Under the pieces are notes generated by a model, which was not told the origin of the DNA, made no database searches, and saw only the letters and a program-made list of their open reading frames with translations. This document shows, one piece after another, positions 1-5,584 of a stretch of DNA of 20,649 bases (its first letter is position 1; every line of letters begins with the position of its first letter). The position numbers and the translations under genes are program-made. Source of the stretch: a virus; the IMG/VR virus record IMGVR_UViG_3300020185_000312, positions 1-20,649 of that record. One strand, 5' to 3'.

Positions 1-44
1 CTAAAAAACCTGCAGCTAAAAAACCTGCAGCTAAGAAGAAATAG
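1..44 (+). CDS. 3' end of a Lys/Ala/Pro-rich protein (partial)
   Basis: Only the last 13 codons are present, read from base 3 to the TAG at 42-44. They encode K-K-P-A-A repeated twice and then K-K-K. Such tails are typical of histone H1-like or HU-like basic DNA-binding proteins and of lysine-rich tails of some ribosomal or phage proteins; the body of the protein lies outside the window, so the family cannot be assigned. A clear terminator follows 26 bases downstream, which agrees with this being the true end of a plus-strand gene. Confidence 0.6.
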   Translation, partial: KKPAAKKPAAKKK

Positions 45-70
45 GTCTTTTAATTTACTGAAAAATATTG

Positions 71-104
71 ACCCATCAACATTATGTTGATGGGTATTTT
101 ATTT
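71..104 (+). terminator. Rho-independent terminator after the Lys-rich gene
   Basis: A perfect 10-bp stem (ACCCATCAAC at 71-80 with GTTGATGGGT at 86-95) closes a 5-base loop (ATTAT) and is followed by ATTTTATTT. It separates the Lys/Ala/Pro-rich gene from the next small gene at 122. Confidence 0.85.
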
Positions 105-121
105 AACCAATATTTTGCAAT

Positions 122-391
122 ATGAAAAACACAAATAAACCCACATATTTAAAGTGGCTATTTACAGAGCACAAAACAGGAAAGTTGAAATTTTTACTAA
201 TGTTAATTGGTATAGTGCAATCATGTTACATTACGCCTTTAATTATAGATGAATATAATTATGGAATGCCAATTATTGTTGCCATTCTTGGAATTGTAGC
301 GTCTTATGGATTTACTATAGGTATTGCCATACAACCTTTTTCTATATATAACAGACTAGTTAAAATAGGTTGGTGGAAAAATAATTTATAA
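122..391 (+). CDS. small two-helix membrane protein, unknown function
   Basis: The 89-residue product is not recognised. It has a basic N-terminus (about residues 1-22), a hydrophobic segment at about 24-42 (FLLMLIGIVQSCYITPLII) and a second at about 49-70 (MPIIVAILGIVASYGFTIGIA), so two membrane-spanning helices joined by an acidic, aromatic loop are likely. The C-terminus is short and basic. The gene starts 17 bases after the terminator at 71-104, with TATTTTG shortly before the ATG, a near match to the Bacteroidetes -7 element, so it may have its own promoter. It converges on the minus-strand gene ending at 400. Small membrane proteins like this are common accessory genes in phages; no role can be inferred. 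Confidence 0.65.
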   Translation: MKNTNKPTYLKWLFTEHKTGKLKFLLMLIGIVQSCYITPLIIDEYNYGMPIIVAILGIVASYGFTIGIAIQPFSIYNRLVKIGWWKNNL

Positions 392-399
392 ATTTTAAA

Positions 400-747
400 T
401 TAATTTTTAATAATCTTCCAACTCTCTAATGGGTTGGTTTCATATTTTAAAGGCGTTTCTCTATATATTAAGAATTTGAAACTCTTACCAGGAACAAGAC
501 TATCGTTCCCTTGAATTTTTACATAGTCACCATCTTTAAGTTTTTCACTTTCTGCAGCGTCTACTATTTTAAACAAATCATCTAACTGTCTTTCCATTTT
601 GACTGTAACGCCTTCAAAGTTCAATATAACTGTTTCACCTGGTTTACTATCAAATATGCTTTCTGAAGCTTTAACATCTTCTTGTGCTGCCATTTCTTCG
701 TAAGATTCTTTTATTAATTGTCTGATAACTTCTTTTGTAATTTTCAT
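400..747 (-). CDS. small protein with N-terminal IxE tag (possible packaged protein)
   Basis: The 115-residue product begins with the lysine-rich helical tag MKITKEVIRQLIKES, which recurs at the start of several other proteins in this window. The start at 747 was chosen over an upstream in-frame ATG at 855 because the tag begins exactly here and the longer version would run into the helicase gene. After the tag comes an acidic linker and then a compact, probably beta-rich domain (about residues 40-110; GETVILNFEGVTVKM, DGDYVKIQG, KSFKFLIYRE). I do not recognise the domain. The tag contains L-I-K-E followed by S, which fits the (I/L)-x-E rule of T4-type prohead proteases; delivery into the capsid is therefore an inference. 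It is divergently arranged with the helicase gene at 821. Confidence 0.7.
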   Translation of the reverse strand: MKITKEVIRQLIKESYEEMAAQEDVKASESIFDSKPGETVILNFEGVTVKMERQLDDLFKIVDAAESEKLKDGDYVKIQGNDSLVPGKSFKFLIYRETPLKYETNPLESWKIIKN

Positions 748-774
748 TTTTTTATTTTTGTAAAAATTGTTACC

Positions 775-813
775 TATAAATATAGGAATTTTTCTTTTTT
801 TCTTGTAATTTTG
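775..813 (+). promoter_or_regulatory. divergent promoter region: TATAAATA and TAATTTTG elements
   Basis: The 73-base gap between two divergent genes holds TAATTTTG at 806-813, an exact match to the Bacteroidetes -7 consensus TAnnTTTG, 7 bases before the helicase ATG at 821, so its transcript would be nearly leaderless. At 775-782 lies TATAAATA, identical to the T4 late-promoter -10 sequence, inside a near-palindrome (CCTATAAATATAGG). Which element is used is not shown by sequence alone. Confidence 0.5.
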
Positions 814-820
814 TAATATT

Positions 821-2716
821 ATGAGCACAAACCCAATTGTCATAACAAAGCTCAAGTCTAACTATAAAGTGGAATATAATTATAGGAAGAATTTGAGCGA
901 CTTCATTAAAAGCTTCCCAGATGACCAAAGGAAGATAAATGTAGATTACATACAAAATCCTGATGGTACTGGTTATGAGAGTTGGTATAGAGTTATTTCT
1001 GCTGGGTACATAGGTAAAGTTATATCTTTCATAAAAGATAATGGTATGCCTTTTAAGTTTACCAATTTAAGTCCTGAAGAGGTTGAGATATTAAGAAAAA
1101 ATTTTGTAAAAAGACAAGAGTCTTTGCTTAAGGCATTGTCTATAAAAACAGAAAACATAGACACTTCTAAGGTTGATTTCTCATTCATGAATATAGAGCC
1201 ATATGATTATCAAAAACAAGCTGCAATATTTTTTGACGCTTGTAATGGAAGAGCTTTGTTGGGAGACCAGCCAGGCGTTGGAAAGACTGCGGCGGCAATG
1301 ACTTATGCTTGTTGGAAAGGTAAAAAAACATTAATCGTATGCCCAGCAAATCTTAGATTAAACTGGAGAAATGAAATACATAAATTCACGAATGAAAAAG
1401 CTTTTGTGTACAAGTGGAAACCAACTAAAAAATCAAAGAAAATCAATAATTCCAAAGAAGAATCTATGTTTCATATTATGAGTTATAGCTCTTTGGATAC
1501 ATACATAACAATAGAAATGTCTCACACTTGCAAGAACGTATTTTGCGGTTGGAAAGAGAGAAATAGTAAAAAAAGATATAAAGACAAAACTTGCCCCAAT
1601 TGTGGCGTGAGAAACATGATTGCCTCAAGAGCAACTAAAAATATAACATTCACACCAGATAAAATGGGAGAAGTTTTAAATGCGGAGGATTATGAAATAT
1701 TGATAATGGATGAGGCTCATTATATCAAAAACAACTCAGCAGACAGAACTAAGTTGGCAAAGAAAACTTTAAAAGATATTCCTCAAAAACTTTTACTTAC
1801 TGGTACAGCCATAAAAAGCAGACCCTACGAATTCTTTTCGCTACTTAATTTCCTTTACCCAGAAGAATGGAGTAATGCCCACTCTTTTGGCGTTAAGTAT
1901 TGTGCTGCAGAAAAAAACAATTTCGGATGGGATTATAATGGAGCATCTAATCTAGATGAGTTGTTTGAAAAAATATCACCATTCTTTCTTAGAAGGTTAA
2001 AAAAAGACATTCTAAAACACTTGCCTCCAAAAACTTACACTGCTATACCTATAGAGCTTAGCCCTATAGAGATGAGAGAATACAATAAAATTAAAAAAGG
2101 CATAAAAGAAGAGAGTGCTCAAGATGACCAAGAGGCTGACAATAGAATGAATCACTTAACTAGGATTCAAAAGTTAAAACAGTTTACTTCCGAAATAAAA
2201 ATGAAAAGAGCATTTGATTTTATTCAAGACATTATTGACGGAGACGAGAAGGTTGTTGTGTTTAGTCAGTATAAAGGAATTTCTTACGAAGTTGCTAATA
2301 AGTTCGGAGATAAAGCAGTCGTATTTAATGGAGATATTAATTCAAACAAAAAAGAAGAGGCTGTAGAGGCTTTTATGACAGATGACAATGTCAAGGTCTT
2401 CTCTGGAACAATAGGAGCAGCAGGAGTCGGTATAACGCTTACATCGGCAAGTATTTCTATATTCATTGACCAACCATGGACTAGTGCAGATAGAGAGCAG
2501 GCAGAAGACAGAATACACAGAGCGTCCTCCACGTCAGATAAAATACAAATCATAAGACTTATATGTCAAGATACAATCGATGAAGATATAGAAAAGCTTT
2601 TAAATCAAAAATCCTCAATATTATCTAAAGTTTTAGATGGAAAAGAATTTGAGCAGACAGTTGAAGTTAAAGACGGTAATATATTCGGAGATTTAATAAA
2701 ATTATTATACAATTAA
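821..2716 (+). CDS. SNF2-family superfamily 2 DNA helicase/translocase
   Basis: The 631-residue protein has the complete set of SNF2/superfamily 2 motifs. Motif I (Walker A) is GDQPGVGKT at 148-156, preceded by a Q-motif-like YDYQKQA at 128-134. The DEAH box is at 297-300 (ILIMDEAH) and TGTA (motif III) at 327-330. The second RecA-like lobe has VVVFSQYKG near 478-486, GAAGVGITL at 532-540 and QAEDRIHR (motif VI) at 560-567. An insertion in lobe 1 carries a probable zinc ribbon with C237, C242, C258 and C261. The first 120 residues are a separate N-terminal domain, as in SMARCAL1-like annealing helicases and their phage relatives. Such proteins use ATP to translocate on DNA and remodel forks, and are often found in large phages for replication or recombination. 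The ATG lies just after a TAnnTTTG promoter element; the lipoprotein gene follows after 4 bases. Confidence 0.93.
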   Translation: MSTNPIVITKLKSNYKVEYNYRKNLSDFIKSFPDDQRKINVDYIQNPDGTGYESWYRVISAGYIGKVISFIKDNGMPFKFTNLSPEEVEILRKNFVKRQESLLKALSIKTENIDTSKVDFSFMNIEPYDYQKQAAIFFDACNGRALLGDQPGVGKTAAAMTYACWKGKKTLIVCPANLRLNWRNEIHKFTNEKAFVYKWKPTKKSKKINNSKEESMFHIMSYSSLDTYITIEMSHTCKNVFCGWKERNSKKRYKDKTCPNCGVRNMIASRATKNITFTPDKMGEVLNAEDYEILIMDEAHYIKNNSADRTKLAKKTLKDIPQKLLLTGTAIKSRPYEFFSLLNFLYPEEWSNAHSFGVKYCAAEKNNFGWDYNGASNLDELFEKISPFFLRRLKKDILKHLPPKTYTAIPIELSPIEMREYNKIKKGIKEESAQDDQEADNRMNHLTRIQKLKQFTSEIKMKRAFDFIQDIIDGDEKVVVFSQYKGISYEVANKFGDKAVVFNGDINSNKKEEAVEAFMTDDNVKVFSGTIGAAGVGITLTSASISIFIDQPWTSADREQAEDRIHRASSTSDKIQIIRLICQDTIDEDIEKLLNQKSSILSKVLDGKEFEQTVEVKDGNIFGDLIKLLYN

Positions 2717-2720
2717 AAAT

Positions 2721-2993
2721 ATGAAAAAACTAAACACTATTTTATACATTCTAATTTTGAGTTTCTTAATTACAGGATGTGCAGACGTAAGCCCTAACGC
2801 AATCGATTGCGTTAATGAATCTTCTTATGGATTCTTTGGGGGTTTATGGCATGGACTAATATCAATATTTTCTTTTATAGGAAGCCTGTTTATGGATGAT
2901 GTGGCAGTGTATGCCTATAACAACAATGGAGCCTTTTATGATTTTGGTTTTTTACTGGGGGTTGGGGCTTTTGCTTCTCGTGCGACAAAGTAG
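2721..2993 (+). CDS. small lipoprotein-like membrane protein
   Basis: The 90-residue product starts with a signal peptide (KKLNTILYILILSFLITGC) whose lipobox L-I-T-G-C would make C20 the lipidated residue. The mature part has a hydrophobic stretch with FFGGLWHGLISIFSFIGSLF at about 38-57 and a second, Gly/Phe-rich one near the C-terminus (YDFGFLLGVGAF). The arrangement GLWHG-I-I-S-FIGSLF followed by a NNNG-FYDFGF motif resembles a small conserved protein family that I recall from bacterial genomes; its function is unknown to me. It follows the helicase by 4 bases and directly precedes the first DUF1566 unit, 4 bases after its stop. It could be a host-derived gene carried with the variable-protein array, for instance a membrane partner, but that is inference. 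Confidence 0.7.
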   Translation: MKKLNTILYILILSFLITGCADVSPNAIDCVNESSYGFFGGLWHGLISIFSFIGSLFMDDVAVYAYNNNGAFYDFGFLLGVGAFASRATK

Positions 2994-2997
2994 TAAT

Positions 2998-3321
2998 TTG
3001 ACAATTACAAAACACATATTACTAGAAGACAGAAAGTCAATCAACGGACTAGAAGTGTCTCATAATCTAGGGTCAATGAATTGGCATGAAGCAAAAATTG
3101 CTTGTAAAAAATTAGGACTAGGATGGAGATTGCCAACAAAAGACGAATTAAATATGCTTTATGAAAATAAGGAAGAAATTGGCGGTTTTGCTAATGTCAA
3201 CTATTGGAGTTCTACGGAGTACGGTAACGCCAGTGCGTGGAAGCAGAGTTTCGGCAGTGGTTTCCAGAACTTCAACTTTAAGGCCAGCCTCAACTATGTT
3301 CGCGCTGTTCGGGCTTCTTAA
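2998..3321 (+). CDS. DUF1566/C-type-lectin-like variable protein, unit 1
   Basis: First of three tandem genes of identical length (107 residues). The fold signature is DUF1566/Fibrobacter major paralogue type: NWHEAKIACKKLGLGWRLPT at 28-47, E50-L51, IGGF at 61-64, YWSSTE at 69-74 and the C-terminal YVRAVRAS. These domains adopt C-type-lectin-like folds and are known targets of diversity-generating retroelements. Residues 66-68 and 75-99 differ sharply between units while interleaved A80, W81, Q83, F85, G88, Q90 and K95 are fixed. There is no ATG; the only sensible start is TTG at 2998, also conserved in the other units. An ATG-initiated extension upstream was rejected because it is a shadow of the lipoprotein gene. 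The N-terminus TITKHILLED contains L-L-E, a possible prohead-protease site. Confidence 0.75.
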   Translation: MTITKHILLEDRKSINGLEVSHNLGSMNWHEAKIACKKLGLGWRLPTKDELNMLYENKEEIGGFANVNYWSSTEYGNASAWKQSFGSGFQNFNFKASLNYVRAVRAS

Positions 3322-3341
3322 CAATTTAACTATTTAACCAT

Positions 3342-3665
3342 TTGACAATTACAAAACACATACTACTAGAAGGCAAAAAGTCAATCAATGGATTAGAAGT
3401 GTCTCATATTTTGGGTATATTGAATTGGTATGACGCAAAAATTGCTTGTCAAAAATTAGGAGCAGGATGGAGATTGCCAACAATAAAGGAATTGAATATG
3501 TTTTATGAAAACAGGGAAGAAATTGGCGGTTTTGCTAGTTTCAGCTATTGGAGTTCTACGGAGAACGATAACTACTATGCGTGGAGTCAGAATTTCACCA
3601 ATGGTATACAGAGCAACTTCAATAAGTACGGCACTGGCTACGTGCGTGCTATTCGGGCTTCTTAA
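3342..3665 (+). CDS. DUF1566/C-type-lectin-like variable protein, unit 2
   Basis: Second unit, exactly 344 bp downstream of unit 1 and again 107 residues from a TTG start. It keeps the same scaffold (NWYDAKIACQKLGAGWRLPT, IGGF, YWSSTE, the A-W, Q, F, G, Q and K anchors) but has a different variable set, for example N-D-N-Y-Y at 75-79 and Y-G-T-G at 96-99. It also carries silent and conservative changes in its constant tail (GTG CGT GCT ATT instead of GTT CGC GCT GTT), showing it is an older duplicate rather than a recent copy. The 20-base spacer between units contains TTTAACTATTTAACC and no strong ribosome binding site. It is probably translated by coupling with unit 1, or else is a silent cassette; the sequence does not decide. 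Confidence 0.7.
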   Translation: MTITKHILLEGKKSINGLEVSHILGILNWYDAKIACQKLGAGWRLPTIKELNMFYENREEIGGFASFSYWSSTENDNYYAWSQNFTNGIQSNFNKYGTGYVRAIRAS

Positions 3666-3685
3666 CAATTTAACTATTTAACCAT

Positions 3686-4009
3686 TTGACAATTACAAAA
3701 CACATACTAATAGAAGGCAAAAAGTCAGTCAACGGACTAGAAGTTTCTGATAATTTGGGTATAATGAATTGGTATGACGCAAAAATTTACTGCAAAAAAT
3801 TAGGAGCAGGATGGAGATTGCCAACAAAAGACGAATTGAATATGCTTTATGAAAACAAGGAAGAAATTGGCGGTTTTGCTAGTAACTACTATTGGAGTTC
3901 TACGGAGGTCGATTACAACTATGCGTGGATTCAGAATTTCTTCAATGGTTACCAGAGCAACAACAATAAGAACTACTACAACTATGTTCGCGCTGTTCGG
4001 GCTTCTTAA
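3686..4009 (+). CDS. DUF1566/C-type-lectin-like variable protein, unit 3
   Basis: Third unit, again 344 bp on, 107 residues, TTG start. Its variable segment is closest to what a DGR template would encode: many AAC, AAT and TAC codons, giving S-N-N-N-K-N-Y-Y-N at 91-99. The scaffold residues are unchanged. The N-terminal peptide is TITKHILIEGKKS, whose HILIE is identical to the start of the capsid-like ORF at 12524 (GSHILIEK). After the stop the unit-spacing sequence is repeated once more (CAATTTAACTATTTAAC) and then the tRNA promoter begins. Function is likely ligand or receptor binding by analogy with other DUF1566 DGR targets, perhaps on the virion or host surface; that is inferred from family knowledge. 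Confidence 0.72.
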   Translation: MTITKHILIEGKKSVNGLEVSDNLGIMNWYDAKIYCKKLGAGWRLPTKDELNMLYENKEEIGGFASNYYWSSTEVDYNYAWIQNFFNGYQSNNNKNYYNYVRAVRAS

Positions 4010-4067
4010 CAATTTAACTATTTAACAATTAAAATAAATATATTTTTTATCTAATGTAATATTTTTA

Positions 4068-4075
4068 TATATTTG
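4068..4075 (+). promoter_or_regulatory. Bacteroidetes-type promoter of the tRNA pair
   Basis: TATATTTG matches the TAnnTTTG -7 consensus exactly and lies about 50 bases before tRNA-Arg. No sharp TTTG -33 box is visible; the upstream stretch is T-rich. Confidence 0.5.
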
Positions 4076-4124
4076 TCGTTAGGTAAGAAAGGGTTCTTTG
4101 AAATGTTGGAAAAGTAATTTAAAT

Positions 4125-4201
4125 GGACGGGTAGCTCAGCTGGATAGAGCATCTGCCTTCTAAGCAGACGGTCGAAGGTTCGAATCCTTCTCCGTTCACC
4201 A
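4125..4201 (+). tRNA. tRNA-Arg (TCT)
   Basis: A full cloverleaf can be folded: acceptor GGACGGG with TCCGTTC, D-arm GCTC/GAGC, anticodon stem TCTGC/GCAGA around loop CTTCTAA (anticodon TCT, reading AGA), and T-arm GAAGG-TTCGAAT-CCTTC. The discriminator is A4198 and CCA is encoded at 4199-4201. AGA is a favoured arginine codon in this AT-rich sequence, so the gene likely supplements the host pool. Confidence 0.95.
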
Positions 4202-4207
4202 TTTAAT

Positions 4208-4281
4208 GGGCCTCTAGCTCAGCTGGTTAGAGCAACTGACTCATAATCAGTAGGTCACAGGTTCGAGTCCTGTGGGGCCCA
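4208..4281 (+). tRNA. tRNA with CAT anticodon (Met or lysidine-Ile)
   Basis: Cloverleaf: acceptor GGGCCTC with GGGGCCC (including a T-G pair), D-arm GCTC/GAGC, anticodon stem ACTGA/TCAGT around CTCATAA (anticodon CAT), T-arm ACAGG-TTCGAGT-CCTGT, discriminator A4281. CCA is not encoded (GAT follows), unlike the neighbouring tRNA-Arg 6 bases upstream. Whether it is elongator Met or Ile2 (needing TilS modification) cannot be settled by eye. Its last 13 bases recur at 5086-5098. Confidence 0.92.
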
Positions 4282-4339
4282 GATAGCCAAAGTTAAAACA
4301 CTTGCACGTAGTGGCTATCGCACATCCATTTTTGGATGA

Positions 4340-5023
4340 CTAAGATTTTAACAAATTGTTCTTTGAATTTATTACCTCGGTGATGATGTCAAGATACTTT
4401 TGAGCATTTTTTGGTTTGAAGTATTTTAGCTGAGAAGCATCAATGAGAAGTAATTCAATTTTATTCTCAAGACATGCCTGGAATTTTCTTTGGTCGTTGT
4501 TTTGAATTTGTTTGAGCTTATCTTCTCCAAATATGGGTTCGTAATGGAATATGCCATTAAGTTCAATTGCAAGTTTGAAGCTCGGAATGTAGATGTCAAG
4601 TTCAGAATTTATTGCATCCTTTTGGTTGTAGTGTATTTCTAAATCTGGATATAAAGTTGAAAGTTGCCCTTCTAACCACGCTTCAAGTTTTGACCTACGA
4701 GTGCCATGAGTTTTGTGTTTATTATTGTAAGTAGCAGCACATGATTGTGAACAAAATTGGTTTTTGTATTTTTTTACTTGACTTAGGTCTCTATATGCTT
4801 CTTTGCCGCAGTTGGAACATTTACATTTAATTTTATTGTTTCCTCTGTTGTTTTGGCATTTTCTGCTACAGAATTTGATTTTGTTTTTTCTACTTCCGTT
4901 TAAGTAGGCAGTAATAAATCTTTTGTCTTTGTAGAAAGTTTCTTTGCAAACATAGCATTGGCATGGCAGTTTATCCATTCCTTTTGCTTGATTGTATTCT
5001 TCATCAGAGTATAATGGTTTCAT
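4340..5023 (-). CDS. Vsr-like EDxHD homing endonuclease with two zinc knuckles
   Basis: The 227-residue protein begins with two zinc-binding modules: C23-x2-C26 with C52-x3-C56, and C69-x2-C72 with C91-x3-C95. The C-terminal half is a very-short-patch-repair-like nuclease domain: E114 in SKLEAWLEGQL, D143 in SELDIYIPSFKLAIELNG (E154), H160 in IFHYEP and D177 in NNDQRK. This spacing fits the EDxHD class exemplified by I-Bth0305I, a phage homing endonuclease. Such enzymes cut intron- or gene-lacking alleles so that their own gene is copied in. The gene lies opposite in strand to the adjacent tRNAs, between a tRNA 3' end and a second 13-bp copy of it (5086-5098), which suggests recent insertion. 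A 9-bp inverted repeat just before the start may limit translation. It may be free-standing or part of a larger element interrupting the structured RNA region. Confidence 0.85.
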   Translation of the reverse strand: MKPLYSDEEYNQAKGMDKLPCQCYVCKETFYKDKRFITAYLNGSRKNKIKFCSRKCQNNRGNNKIKCKCSNCGKEAYRDLSQVKKYKNQFCSQSCAATYNNKHKTHGTRRSKLEAWLEGQLSTLYPDLEIHYNQKDAINSELDIYIPSFKLAIELNGIFHYEPIFGEDKLKQIQNNDQRKFQACLENKIELLLIDASQLKYFKPKNAQKYLDIITEVINSKNNLLKS

Positions 5024-5025
5024 AT

Positions 5026-5057
5026 CTCATTTTCATATAAATAGTTTAGAAAATGAG
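5026..5057 (-). promoter_or_regulatory. hairpin immediately upstream of the homing endonuclease start
   Basis: A 9-bp perfect inverted repeat (CTCATTTTC at 5026-5034 and GAAAATGAG at 5049-5057) with a 14-base loop ends two bases before the ATG at 5021-5023. In T4, hairpins that hide the ribosome binding site keep homing endonuclease genes silent in early transcripts; this one could act the same way. It might also be a weak terminator. Confidence 0.45.
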
Positions 5058-5085
5058 TTTTCGAAACAAAATGTGCCCACAAAAC

Positions 5086-5098
5086 CCTGTGGGGCCCA
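5086..5098 (+). repeat. 13-bp copy of the tRNA(CAT) 3' end
   Basis: CCTGTGGGGCCCA at 5086-5098 is identical to 4269-4281, the 3' end of the CAT tRNA. The two copies bracket the homing endonuclease gene and its leader. The copy can also pair with the preceding GCCCACA to make a local hairpin. It looks like an attachment-site or target duplication, or gene-conversion tract, left by insertion. Confidence 0.6.
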
Positions 5099-5580
5099 CT
5101 CAAATATTTTATCATTGCAAGCAGCTGTCACCTTCAACTTTAATAAGGAGAGTTTAATAGTCACTTCTTAGACACTGCTTGCATCTTATTAAGCCTGACA
5201 CAGCAGGTTTATAGAGGTTGTACGGTCCAAATTTACTCTATAAAATCTCATGGGACCTATGCTGGTGACAATTCCAGACGCGGAGATGAGATGAAACCTT
5301 AGACACTTAATTAATGTCTGTATGGGATTAAGCCGTGAAAGAACGGGGCAGACTGTGAAAAAAACTGCCCCTTTTTAAGACATTTAAAATTCGTGCTGCT
5401 TAATCAACGGCTAGTCCAGTCCATAGGACGATTAGAAATGGTATGATAACCATAATGGAGATACTCCAACAGTAGTTAAGTCTACACAAGTGTTCAGGAT
5501 AGGTGTGAGTCGTTGTTGATGCCTTGCCGCCAGGTATTGGAAGAAGCGTCCTTGAGATAGCACCCGCTTGATGTTGGAAT
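5099..5580 (+). ncRNA. large structured non-coding RNA candidate
   Basis: About 480 bases with no credible reading frame but clearly higher GC and dense pairing. Elements seen: GCAAGCAG (5117-5124) with CTGCTTGC (5175-5182); CAGCA (5201-5205) with TGCTG (5260-5264) enclosing TATAGAG (5210-5216) with CTCTATA (5236-5242) interleaved with GGTCC (5224-5228) and GGACC (5253-5257), i.e. a pseudoknot; AGACA/TGTCT at 5301-5319; GGGGCAG/CTGCCCC at 5345-5371; GTCC-ATA-GGAC at 5419-5429; ATGGT/ACCAT at 5438-5453; TGGAG-ATA-CTCCA at 5456-5468; and TCCAACA (5465-5471) as an alternative partner of TGTTGGA (5572-5578). Large ornate RNAs such as GOLLD and ROOL lie beside tRNA genes in phages, so membership in such a class is plausible but unproven. 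The plus strand is chosen because the tRNAs are on it. Ends are approximate. Confidence 0.6.
5345..5376 (+). terminator. terminator-like hairpin inside the structured RNA region
   Basis: A perfect 7-bp GC-rich stem (GGGGCAG with CTGCCCC, 13-base loop) is directly followed by TTTTT at 5372-5376. It could end the RNA at about 5376, making the downstream 200 bases a separate RNA, or be an ordinary internal stem, since folded sequence continues after it. Confidence 0.5.
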
Positions 5581-5584
5581 TAAT

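Larger units (their letters stand above)
2998..4029 (+). repeat. three tandem 344-bp units with adenine-codon hypervariability
   Basis: Units begin at 2998, 3342 and 3686 with the shared start TTGACAATTACAAAACACAT and end with GGGCTTCTTAACAATTTAAC. The hypervariable stretches are at about 3193-3294, 3537-3638 and 3881-3982. Across 21 differing codons in these stretches the third base is the same in 18, and nearly all can be derived from AAC or AAT by changing only A. Flanking segments are far more conserved. This is the pattern of adenine-specific mutagenic retrohoming. Confidence 0.85.

Noticed and set aside
770-955. Minus-strand frame over the helicase start
   Set aside because: It overlaps the helicase N-terminus and has no recognisable content.
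2896-3000. ATG-initiated extension of DUF1566 unit 1
   Set aside because: It overlaps the lipoprotein gene in another frame and units 2 and 3 have no such extension; the shared TTG gives equal lengths for all three.
2998-4009. CRISPR array or simple gene duplication
   Set aside because: Units are 344 bp coding repeats, not short repeats with spacers, and the bias of changes to first and second codon positions of AAY-type codons is not explained by ordinary drift.
5099-5580. tmRNA, RNase P RNA or group I intron
   Set aside because: I see no tmRNA tRNA-like ends with a tag frame, no RNase P conserved core motifs, and no convincing group I P/Q/R/S set; GCTAGTCC near 5410 resembles an S box but lacks a partner in the right order.
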